DNA of 8,525 nt, from NCBI GenBank assembly GCA_015657435.1, contig JADLKH010000004.1:555773-564297 (forward strand). The letters are read 5' to 3'. Below are positions 1-6,232 of the stretch, piece by piece; within the stretch, counting starts at the first letter, position 1; the number at the start of each line of letters is the position of its first letter. The DNA comes from Synergistales bacterium. GTDB taxonomy: Bacteria; Synergistota; Synergistia; Synergistales; 79-D21. Under the pieces are notes generated by a model. That model searched no databases, had not been told where the DNA came from, and saw nothing but the letters and a program-made list of their open reading frames with translations. The position numbers were made by a program, and so were the translations under genes.

Positions 1-237
1 CTCCAGCCCCTCCTCTCGGCTTCTTCCCGGCGGCGGGAATTCGAGGCGGATCGATACGCAGCCGCTTTCGAAGGACCGGAAGCACTCATCCGGGCCCTTG
101 CCCGTCTCGCGACGGACAGCCTGGCCTGGACTCCTTCCGAACCCCGGTTTTCCGCCTGGTACGCGACCCATCCCTCGACCGCCGAACGCATCCTGGCCCT
201 CAAGAGCCGGGAAAGGCCCCCGATCAGCGGAAAATGA
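1..237 (+). CDS. M48-family zinc metallopeptidase, C-terminal fragment (5' end outside window)
   Basis: Only the last 78 residues are present, read in frame from base 1 to a TGA at 235-237. The fragment begins just before SRRREFEADRYAA (residues 9-21), which matches the M48 (HtpX/Ste24-like) pattern E-[FY]-x-A-D. In that family the Glu (E13 here) is the third zinc ligand and the Asp (D17) is conserved. Near the end, WYATHPSTAERI (residues 53-64) matches the family's conserved HP-x-x-x-x-R-I segment close to the C-terminus. The HExxH helix and any membrane segments or signal peptide lie upstream of the window, so I cannot tell a membrane-bound HtpX type from a periplasmic BepA/LoiP type. Such enzymes degrade misfolded envelope or membrane proteins. 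The gene ends inside the 3' end of the convergent DUF4139 gene, with a 14-base overlap. Family assignment is fairly secure; subtype is open. Confidence 0.8.
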   Translation, partial: LQPLLSASSRRREFEADRYAAAFEGPEALIRALARLATDSLAWTPSEPRFSAWYATHPSTAERILALKSRERPPISGK

Positions 238-1705
238 TGGCCCGGTCCGCCGGATAGATCAGGCGGTACTTCACGGTCAGTTTCTTCGTTTCGCCCGGGG
301 CAAGCTTCAACTCCCAGGTGAGGATCCCCCGGTCGTCCTGTTTCGAAGGCTTCGGGTCCAGGGTCGTCACCTCGACCTTGATCTTGTCCTGGGCGCTGAC
401 TGGAATTCGGTCCAGGACCTTCACGGCGGTCGGCGTTCCCATTCCGTTGGTCACCGAGAGGGTGAAGGCCTTTTCAAGCCTGCCTCGTCCCCAGGTCGTT
501 CCCTCGCGGGGGACGGCCTCCTCCACGGAGCAGGTGACGAGGGGAACCCGGCCGAAAGCGAGTTTCAGACTCTCCCCGCGACCCATCGTTCCGATGAAGG
601 CCCTTCCCGAGGGAGAGCCGTCCATCGAGAGTTCCGCCGTCCCCGAGAGCAGGGCGCGGTCGAGAGACTTGACCTCGGCGGTCAGCCAGGCTTCCCGCTC
701 CAGGGCCGGGATGACCACGACGCCGGTCTCCGAGGGAAGGCTGAACGATCCGACGGAAAGCCGGGAGGGGGTCCCCTCCCCCGAAGCCCGGCCGCGGGTT
801 TTCAGCGCAAGATCGGTGAGCGTTTCCTCCTGGACCATCGCGGGGGCCTTGTCGGGCGCGGAAGCCTCCTTCATCATCAGGATGCCGTCGTTCATCTCCC
901 TTGTCGGCCTGAAATCGGCGATCAGCGGGGGCAGCTCGGGCGCGGTCATGGTGCGCCTCGGCTGAACGGTGTGGAGGATGATCTGTCCGTCCCAGTCGAG
1001 TCCCGTTTTCTGCTGGACGAGGGCTTCCTGGCCGAACGAGATCTTTCCCGTCCTTGCGGCCAGATCAAGGGCATACCGCGTGTTCCAGGAAGCGTGGGGA
1101 GTCCAGAGAACGAGCTGGAGAGTTCCCGCCCCTGTTGTTTTGACCCGAACCCGTACCGCGGAATCGCTTTCCGGAGGCATCTTGTCGGAAAGCTCCTTTT
1201 CCAGGCGGGAAAGCTCCGCTTTTGCCTTTTCAAGGGCCCGGACATTATCGCGGATTTCCTTCTCCGCCTGTTCCCGCCGCTTTGCCGCCGTGTCGAGGAA
1301 GTTCAGGAGATCCTGGGGCTTCCAGCTTGAAGGAGCCGGGTCCTGGAGATGTTTCGCGGTCTGCTGCAGCGAAGCCGCCCGGGATTCGAGGCGGTCCGCT
1401 TCCAGACGGGCCTTCCTGACCCGCGCATCCAGTTCGGCGAGCGCGGGGGGAACCCATCCCGTTCGCTGGATCCGGCCCGTTTCAACCGAAAGGACGCGGG
1501 CCCCCTGGCCGAGGACGCGGATGGAATCCTCCTCGAAGGACATCGGCAGGTCGAAGATCGTTTCGGGACGGGCGGGGGCTTCCAGGACCACCCTTGCCCC
1601 CCTCGGGTAGACGTCGGCGGTTTTCACGGCCGCCTCCTGAGCCGACAGCGGTGCGGTCCAGGCGGCAAGGAGACAGAAAGCCAGGGCGAGATGAGATCTT
1701 TTCAA
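224..1705 (-). CDS. Exported DUF4139-domain (mucoidy inhibitor MuiA-like) coiled-coil protein
   Basis: A 493-residue protein when started at TTG 1705. I choose TTG because GGAGGTGG (1711-1718) sits at ideal Shine-Dalgarno distance from it, whereas the in-frame ATG at 1732 would place that site inside the coding region. The TTG start also gives a clean signal peptide: KR, a hydrophobic stretch (about residues 5-20), then a signal peptidase I-like LSA site before QEA. A DUF4140-like beta segment (about 28-85) follows, then a predicted coiled coil (about 86-176, rich in E/K/R/A/L), then DUF4139. DUF4139 hallmarks are ASWNTRYALDL (205-215), TGLDW (234-238; family form TGEDW), LDRIPVSAQDKI (431-442) and GILTWELKLAPGE (460-472). 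Likely periplasmic. The biochemical role of the family is unknown; the MuiA name comes from a mucoidy phenotype. Transcribed divergently from the ychF-like gene. Length is usual for the family. Confidence 0.85.
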   Translation of the reverse strand: MKRSHLALAFCLLAAWTAPLSAQEAAVKTADVYPRGARVVLEAPARPETIFDLPMSFEEDSIRVLGQGARVLSVETGRIQRTGWVPPALAELDARVRKARLEADRLESRAASLQQTAKHLQDPAPSSWKPQDLLNFLDTAAKRREQAEKEIRDNVRALEKAKAELSRLEKELSDKMPPESDSAVRVRVKTTGAGTLQLVLWTPHASWNTRYALDLAARTGKISFGQEALVQQKTGLDWDGQIILHTVQPRRTMTAPELPPLIADFRPTREMNDGILMMKEASAPDKAPAMVQEETLTDLALKTRGRASGEGTPSRLSVGSFSLPSETGVVVIPALEREAWLTAEVKSLDRALLSGTAELSMDGSPSGRAFIGTMGRGESLKLAFGRVPLVTCSVEEAVPREGTTWGRGRLEKAFTLSVTNGMGTPTAVKVLDRIPVSAQDKIKVEVTTLDPKPSKQDDRGILTWELKLAPGETKKLTVKYRLIYPADRAIIFR

Positions 1706-1710
1706 GAGGA

Positions 1711-1718
1711 CCACCTCC
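1711..1718 (-). promoter_or_regulatory. Shine-Dalgarno site that decides the TTG start of the DUF4139 gene
   Basis: On the minus strand this reads GGAGGTGG. The GGAGG core is followed by an 8-base spacer to TTG at 1705. It lies downstream of the in-frame ATG codons at 1732 and 1726, arguing that those are not the used starts. Confidence 0.75.
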
Positions 1719-1735
1719 CTTTCCATAATCATACC

Positions 1736-1750
1736 GGATGACCGTCATCC
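1736..1750. promoter_or_regulatory. 15-bp palindrome in the divergent promoter region, possible operator
   Basis: GGATGAC and GTCATCC are perfect reverse complements separated by one base. The palindrome ends 3 bases before the TATAAT at 1754-1759, in the -15 to -30 zone of that promoter, and also lies just upstream of the minus-strand DUF4139 gene. A regulator bound here could affect both genes. Symmetry and position are seen directly; the operator role is inferred and no regulator gene is in the window. Confidence 0.35.
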
Positions 1751-1753
1751 CGC

Positions 1754-1759
1754 TATAAT
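1754..1759 (+). promoter_or_regulatory. -10 box (TATAAT) of the putative ychF-like gene promoter
   Basis: A perfect consensus TATAAT stands out in GC-rich DNA 53 bases before the ATG at 1813. No good -35 hexamer is seen 16-18 bases upstream, where the 15-bp palindrome sits instead, so the promoter may be weak or activator-dependent. Confidence 0.5.
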
Positions 1760-1812
1760 GATGCCGGACAACGGCTTTGCTTTCCCTTGAGCCCGAACGA
1801 GGAGGAATCGCC

Positions 1813-2907
1813 ATGCTGGGTTGTGGGATCATCGGTCTGCCCCTGAGCGGGAAAACGACCGTTTTCAACGTCATCACCGGATCCGGAGCGGAGGTGAAGC
1901 CCTATGCGGGAGGCAGGACAGACCCCAACAGGGCCATCGTCGAGGTGCCGGACGAGCGGGTCGAAAGGCTGACGGAACTCTTCAAGCCGAAGAAGCGGAC
2001 TCCCGCCCTGGTGGAATTCGTGGACCTTGCGGGCCTTTCCAGGGACGCATCGAGAGGCGCCGGTCTGGGGAACGCCTTCCTCTCCTTCGTTGCCGAGGCG
2101 GACGCCCTTGTTCACGTGCTCAGGGCTTTTGACAACCCTGAGGTCCCGCACCCGGAGGAAACCATCGATCCTCTGCGGGACTGGAACATCGTCGAGACGG
2201 AACTGATCCTCCGTGACCTCGGGGTGACCGAGACCCGCCTCAGCCGCCTCGCTGCCAAGAAACGCCTGCTTCCGGAGGAGCAGGTCGAGGCGGATCTCTT
2301 GAAAATGTGCCAGGAACACCTGCTGGAAGAACGTCCCCTCAGAGACCTGTCCCTCGGAGAAGACCAGCTTCGCCTTCTTCGCGGCTTCACCTTCGTCTCC
2401 CTCAAGCCGGAACTGGTGGTGCTGAACCTCGACGAAACCCAGGTCCGGGACGATTCCATCCCCGGCCTGGCCGACCTGAAGGTTCTCTGTGAAACCCGAG
2501 GCATGCCTCTCGTGCGGGTCTACGGCCGGATGGAGATGGAACTCGCCTCCCTTTCGGCGGACGAACAGGCGGAATTCATGGCCGAACTGAAGGTGGAGGA
2601 GACGGGCCGCAAGCGGCTGGTCTACGGGGCATTCGGTCTTTTGGGGCTTTCGTCCTTCTTCACGGTGGGACCCGACGAGGTCCGGGCCTGGACCCTGAAG
2701 AACCGGGCGACCGCGGTCGAGGCGGCCGGAACGATCCACTCCGACCTGGCCAGGGGCTTCATTCGGGCGCAGGTGGTCAACTACGACGAATTCATGAAGA
2801 ACGGCGGCAGTTTCGCGGCCTGCCGGGAAGCGGGGGTTCTCCGCCTCGAGGGGAAGGAATACCCGGTCAGGGACGGAGATATCCTGGAAATTCGCTTCAA
2901 CGTCTGA
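1813..2907 (+). CDS. ychF: YchF-like P-loop GTPase/ATPase (Obg-HflX superfamily, DUF933/TGS C-terminus)
   Basis: 364 residues, essentially the length of E. coli YchF (363). The ATG at 1813 is chosen because GGAGG (1801-1805) precedes it by 7 bases; the upstream TTG at 1777 has no such site. The P-loop is GLPLSGKTT (residues 8-16), the G3 motif is DLAG (71-74) followed by Leu75, and G4 is the YchF-type N-x-x-E (NLDE, 205-208). This G4, in place of NKxD, is what gives YchF its ATP preference. The hydrophobic residue after DxxG is typical of HAS GTPases. RGAGLGNAFL (81-90) matches the conserved YchF segment. The helical insert runs about 115-195, and the C-terminal TGS-like domain about 281-364 (ending GDILEIRFNV). 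YchF proteins bind ribosomes and affect oxidative stress responses. The P-loop differs from the common NVGKST form, so this is a divergent branch and the symbol is a family label. The next gene follows after 16 bases and is probably cotranscribed. Confidence 0.88.
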   Translation: MLGCGIIGLPLSGKTTVFNVITGSGAEVKPYAGGRTDPNRAIVEVPDERVERLTELFKPKKRTPALVEFVDLAGLSRDASRGAGLGNAFLSFVAEADALVHVLRAFDNPEVPHPEETIDPLRDWNIVETELILRDLGVTETRLSRLAAKKRLLPEEQVEADLLKMCQEHLLEERPLRDLSLGEDQLRLLRGFTFVSLKPELVVLNLDETQVRDDSIPGLADLKVLCETRGMPLVRVYGRMEMELASLSADEQAEFMAELKVEETGRKRLVYGAFGLLGLSSFFTVGPDEVRAWTLKNRATAVEAAGTIHSDLARGFIRAQVVNYDEFMKNGGSFAACREAGVLRLEGKEYPVRDGDILEIRFNV

Positions 2908-2923
2908 TTTCAGGGGTGGTCTC

Positions 2924-4327
2924 ATGTCCAACCTTCATGTCCTGATCCTGGCCGGAGGCAGCGGAACCCGCCTGTGGCCGCTTTCGCGCGAAGAGCTGCC
3001 GAAGCAGTTCCTTCCGCTGGTCGGGGAACGGACCCTGTTGCAGGAAACGGTGCTCCGCCTCGTTCCCCTCGCTTCGGCCCAATCCGTCCGGGTGGTCGCG
3101 GGCCGCGAATGGCAGGCTCTCGTGAGGCACCAGGTCGGGGGGATCCTTTCCCGGGATGCGGATCCCGTCATCATCGAGCCGGTGGGGCGAAACACGGGTC
3201 CCGCGATCGCGCTGGGATTGGCCTCGTTGAGGGAAACGGCCTCCGCGGCGGAAGACGACATCGTCCTGGTCTGCCCGAGCGATCACGTCATCCGTGACCG
3301 GGACGCCTTCGGCCGCTCCGTCCGGATCGCGATCGACGCTGCAGAGAAGGGCGCCCTCGTCACCTTTGGGATCGTTCCCGACGGGCCCGAAACGGGCTAC
3401 GGATACATGGAATGCGGTCCGGAGGAAGAATCGGGCGGTGTCCGGCCCGTCCGCCGCTTCGTCGAAAAGCCCTCCCTCGAAGCGGCGGAGGCCTACCTGA
3501 AAAGCGGACGGTACCTCTGGAACGGGGGCATGTTCTGCTTCCGGCTCGGGAGGATGGCTTCGGACCTCAATCGCCATGTCCCCGAGATCGGGGCTCTCTG
3601 TGAAGCGGGGCTCGGTGCTCTCCTCGATGGTTTCGAATCCCTTCCGTCGGTTTCAATCGATTATGCCGTCATGGAGAAGGCGGATGACGTGGCGGCGGTT
3701 CCGCTGCAGGCCGGATGGTCGGACGTCGGAAGCTGGGATGCCGTCTACCGCGCCCTTCCGGCGGACGAAGACGGCAACGCCGTCCGGGGGAACGTCCGGC
3801 TGATCGGTGGCAGGGACAACCTTCTTTACGGGAACCACCGGCTCATCTTCGGAGTGGATCTTCACGACATGCTCGTGGTCGACACGCCGGATGCCCTCTT
3901 CGTCGCGCCCAGGGGCAGCTCCCAGAAAGTCCGCGAAGTGGTCAGGGAACTGAAAAAAGAGGGGCGCAGAGAGGTCGTGGAAGCTCCCGTGAACGCCCGT
4001 CCCTGGGGGACGTACGAAACCCTGGGGCAGGCCTCCCGCTACAGGATCAAGCGGATCGTCGTCGAGCCCGGGGCCCGTCTGAGCCTGCAGTACCACCATC
4101 ACCGCAGCGAACATTGGGTGGTGGTGCGGGGCACGGCCCAGGTGAACCTCGACGGATCCGAGTCCATGCTCTACGAAGGACAGAGCTGCTTTGTCCCGAA
4201 GGGAACGCCGCACCGGCTTTCGAATCCCGGGAAGGTCCCCCTGGAGATCATCGAGGTCCAGAATGGGGAATACGTCGGGGAGGACGATATCGTTCGCCTG
4301 GATGACGACTACAGGAGGGAGCGCTGA
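2924..4327 (+). CDS. manC: Bifunctional mannose-1-phosphate guanylyltransferase / mannose-6-phosphate isomerase
   Basis: 467 residues, typical for the bifunctional type II PMI-GMP family (AlgA/ManC/CpsB). The N-terminal nucleotidyltransferase domain opens with the pyrophosphorylase signature GGSGTRLWPLSREELPKQF (residues 11-29), followed by EPVGRNTGPA (85-94), CPSDHV (117-122), FVEKP (179-183), WNGGMF (199-204) and GWSDVGSWD (264-272). The C-terminal cupin isomerase domain (about 359-464) carries QYHHHRSEHW (389-398) and GTPHRL (427-432), which hold the expected metal-binding His and Glu residues, then EDDIVRLDDDY near the end. The enzyme converts fructose-6-phosphate to mannose-6-phosphate and joins mannose-1-phosphate to GTP to give GDP-mannose in the cytoplasm; a separate phosphomannomutase is needed in between and is not in the window. 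ATG 2924 has AGGGGTGG (2912-2919) as ribosome site. It follows the ychF-like gene by 16 bases, so the two probably share a transcript although no functional link is obvious. Both domains look intact. Confidence 0.93.
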   Translation: MSNLHVLILAGGSGTRLWPLSREELPKQFLPLVGERTLLQETVLRLVPLASAQSVRVVAGREWQALVRHQVGGILSRDADPVIIEPVGRNTGPAIALGLASLRETASAAEDDIVLVCPSDHVIRDRDAFGRSVRIAIDAAEKGALVTFGIVPDGPETGYGYMECGPEEESGGVRPVRRFVEKPSLEAAEAYLKSGRYLWNGGMFCFRLGRMASDLNRHVPEIGALCEAGLGALLDGFESLPSVSIDYAVMEKADDVAAVPLQAGWSDVGSWDAVYRALPADEDGNAVRGNVRLIGGRDNLLYGNHRLIFGVDLHDMLVVDTPDALFVAPRGSSQKVREVVRELKKEGRREVVEAPVNARPWGTYETLGQASRYRIKRIVVEPGARLSLQYHHHRSEHWVVVRGTAQVNLDGSESMLYEGQSCFVPKGTPHRLSNPGKVPLEIIEVQNGEYVGEDDIVRLDDDYRRER

Positions 4328-4341
4328 GCCACTCCCGCGGA

Positions 4342-4350
4342 TGCTAGAAT
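4342..4350 (+). promoter_or_regulatory. Extended -10 element (TGCTAGAAT) upstream of the flavin oxidoreductase gene
   Basis: TG-C-TAGAAT fits the extended -10 form TGnTATAAT with one mismatch. It lies in the 58-base gap after the manC stop, 35 bases before the ATG at 4386. No clear -35 is visible, which extended -10 promoters tolerate. No terminator hairpin is seen in the gap, so readthrough from manC is also possible. Confidence 0.45.
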
Positions 4351-4366
4351 ACACGTTGGAGCGACC

Positions 4367-4376
4367 GGGAGGAGGT
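4367..4376 (+). promoter_or_regulatory. Strong Shine-Dalgarno site fixing the ATG at 4386
   Basis: GGGAGGAGGT includes a full match to AGGAGGT and ends 9 bases before ATG 4386. The same reading frame stays open back into manC, but this site makes 4386 the clear start. Confidence 0.8.
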
Positions 4377-4385
4377 AAGCAAACC

Positions 4386-5402
4386 ATGAAAACGGCCAAT
4401 TTAACGGATCCCCTGGAGATCAGGGGGATCCGGCTCAGGGGAAGGATCGCCGCGGCTCCCATTGCGACGGCCTCCGCGGACCCCGAAGGGGGGCCGACTC
4501 CCCGAAGCCTGGAAATCTACCGCCGCCTTGCGGGAAGCGGTGTCGACCTGGTGGTCGTCGAGCATCACGCCGTGTGCCGCAAGGGCAGGGCCCGCCTGGC
4601 CCAGTTCCGCCTCGATTCGGATCCCGCGGCCGAGACGAACCGGCCCCTGGCGGAGCTCTTCAGGGACGCGGATTGTCCGGCTCTCGTCCAGATCAACCAT
4701 GCCGGAAGCCAGATCAGGGACGAAGCGCTTCTGGCGGAAAAGTACTCCATCTCCGCCCCGTCGGAGGTCAAGCATCCCTCCTGCGCCCTGGCGCTGAAGC
4801 CCCGGGCGATGGACGGCAAGGAGATTGCCGCGACGATCGAGTCCTTCGCCGCCGCGGCGCGCAGGGCGATTCACGCGGGGTACCCGGGCGTCCAGGTCCA
4901 CGCCTGTCACGGTTACCTGCTGGGGCAGTTCCTCAGCCCGATCACGAACCTCCGCAGGGACGAGTACGGCGGGAAGATCCAGAACCGCGCCCGCCTCCTT
5001 TTCGAGGTGGTCGAAGCCGTTCGCCCCGTTTTGGGAAACGACGGCGTTCTTTCGGTGCGCCTGGGGCTTTCCGATTCGTTCCCGAAGGATCCGCCGGAGG
5101 GGCTTTGCCTTGAGGACGGACTTTGGGTCGCCAGGGAATTGGGGCGGCTCGGGATCGACCACCTGGACGTTTCGGGCAACCTGTGCGGCTACGACGCGCC
5201 GGGGGAGGCCTTTTTCGCAGATTGGGCCCGTGCCGCACGCGAGGCTGCCGGGAAGGTTCCCGTAACCTGCACGGGAGGGATCCGGAAGCTGGAAACCGCC
5301 CAGGCTCTTGTCGCGGGGGGCGCATGCGACATCGTGGGCATCGGGCGTGGACTGCAGAAAGATCCCGAACTGGTCAGAAAATGGAAGGAGATCCTGGGAT
5401 GA
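4386..5402 (+). CDS. NADH:flavin oxidoreductase, Old Yellow Enzyme family (YqjM-like, single domain)
   Basis: 338 residues: a single FMN-binding TIM barrel with no C-terminal 4Fe-4S/FAD extension, so it resembles YqjM-type ene-reductases and not 2,4-dienoyl-CoA reductase. Visible hallmarks are VVVEHHAV (56-63), the FMN-contacting Q102 in QINHAGSQ (102-109), the substrate-activating His pair in HACHGYLLGQFLSP (172-185; H172, H175, with Y177), NLRRDEYGG (188-196), and the phosphate-binding TGGIRK (296-301) and GIGRGLQKDP (318-327). The family uses NAD(P)H to reduce activated C=C bonds; the natural substrate is unknown here. At the usual YqjM P-M-C-x-Y position this protein has PIATA (25-29), so the redox-tuning Cys and the active-site Tyr are both Ala by my hand alignment. 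It is translationally coupled through an ATGA overlap to the D-aminopeptidase gene, hinting at a shared pathway. Family call is secure; substrate is not. Confidence 0.9.
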   Translation: MKTANLTDPLEIRGIRLRGRIAAAPIATASADPEGGPTPRSLEIYRRLAGSGVDLVVVEHHAVCRKGRARLAQFRLDSDPAAETNRPLAELFRDADCPALVQINHAGSQIRDEALLAEKYSISAPSEVKHPSCALALKPRAMDGKEIAATIESFAAAARRAIHAGYPGVQVHACHGYLLGQFLSPITNLRRDEYGGKIQNRARLLFEVVEAVRPVLGNDGVLSVRLGLSDSFPKDPPEGLCLEDGLWVARELGRLGIDHLDVSGNLCGYDAPGEAFFADWARAAREAAGKVPVTCTGGIRKLETAQALVAGGACDIVGIGRGLQKDPELVRKWKEILG

Positions 5403-6229
5403 AGGTCTATATCAGCCTCGATATGGAAGGGGCCACGGGGATCGTCTCGCCTGAACAGGTGAGGCCGGGGTCCCAGGAGTACCACTTCGGAAGGGCGATG
5501 CAGGCGCACGACCTCAAGTCGGTCCTGGAGGGCCTCCGGGAAGAGGGCGTTACCGACGTTCTCGTGAACGACAGCCACTGGCACATGACCAACCTCGACA
5601 TCGGAGGACTGCCGTCCGGAACCCGCCTCATCAGCGGTTCACCGAAACCCTTGAGCATGGTCGAGGGAGTCGGGGGCTGCGATGCGGCTTTCCTCCTCTG
5701 CACCCACGCCATGGCGGGGACGGAGAAGGCGGTTCTCGACCACACCCTCTCCGGGACCACCGTTCACGATGTGGTGCTGAACGGGAGACGGGTCGGGGAG
5801 ACGGGCATCAATGCGGCCCTGTGCGGCTTCCTCGGTGTTCCCGTTGCGCTGGTCACGGGTGACCTGGCCGCCTGCTGGGAAGCGGAAAGCCTCCTCGGGG
5901 CCGACCTTGTGACGTGCGGGATCAAGGAAGGACACGGCCGCCATTCGGCCGAACTCATACCGCCGGTCGAAACCGCCTCCCTTCTGAGGGAGGCCGCACG
6001 GCAGGCGGTCCGCAAAGCGGCGGAGGACCGCTCTCCCCGGCTTGTCCTCGATGCGCCGTTCGTCATGGACCTGACCCTTCACCGGACAATCCAGGCGGAT
6101 GCTGCCGCCTTCGCGCCGGGGTCCTACCGCGTGAACGGCCGGACGCTTCGCTACGAATCCCCGGACCTGCTGGACGTGCGGCGCTGGCTTTGCGCGGCCC
6201 TCGACCTGGCGGGACAGGAAGGCTTCTAG
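5399..6229 (+). CDS. dppA: D-aminopeptidase, peptidase family M55 (DppA-like)
   Basis: 276 residues, usual length for M55. The start is the ATG at 5399, which overlaps the previous stop as ATGA and is preceded by GGAAGGAG (5383-5390) at 8 bases. The signature SLDMEGATG gives D8 and E10. H60 in NDSHWH, H103 in CTHAMAG and E134 in GETGINA occupy the positions of the dinuclear zinc ligands of B. subtilis DppA (D8, E10, H60, H104, E133). H115 in LDHTLSG matches the proposed catalytic His115. KEGHGRHSA (176-184) is also conserved. No signal peptide is seen, so it acts in the cytoplasm. In B. subtilis, DppA releases N-terminal D-amino acids such as D-Ala from short peptides and forms a decamer; it sits beside a dipeptide transporter, which is absent here. 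The neighbours here are a flavin oxidoreductase and a ROK kinase. All metal and catalytic residues appear intact. Confidence 0.92.
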   Translation: MKVYISLDMEGATGIVSPEQVRPGSQEYHFGRAMQAHDLKSVLEGLREEGVTDVLVNDSHWHMTNLDIGGLPSGTRLISGSPKPLSMVEGVGGCDAAFLLCTHAMAGTEKAVLDHTLSGTTVHDVVLNGRRVGETGINAALCGFLGVPVALVTGDLAACWEAESLLGADLVTCGIKEGHGRHSAELIPPVETASLLREAARQAVRKAAEDRSPRLVLDAPFVMDLTLHRTIQADAAAFAPGSYRVNGRTLRYESPDLLDVRRWLCAALDLAGQEGF

Positions 6230-6232
6230 GCC

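Noticed and set aside
98..1330. A 410-codon open frame on the plus strand
   Set aside because: Antisense shadow of the DUF4139 gene; the real plus-strand gene here is the M48 fragment in another frame ending at 237.
1660..1705. Lipoprotein signal in the DUF4139 protein
   Set aside because: The only Cys in the signal region is in LAFC; Phe before Cys does not fit the lipobox, and an LSA-QEA signal peptidase I site is better.
1753..2931. A 392-codon open frame on the minus strand
   Set aside because: Antisense shadow of the ychF-like gene; low-complexity composition and no plausible motifs or ribosome site.
4191..4385. Upstream in-frame extension of the flavin oxidoreductase into manC
   Set aside because: The added residues do not match the family, and a strong AGGAGGT ribosome site directs initiation to the ATG at 4386.
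5123..5398. Upstream in-frame extension of the D-aminopeptidase (possible fusion)
   Set aside because: The M55 signature begins at the ATG at 5399, which has its own ribosome site; the extension is an alternative-frame reading of the flavoenzyme.
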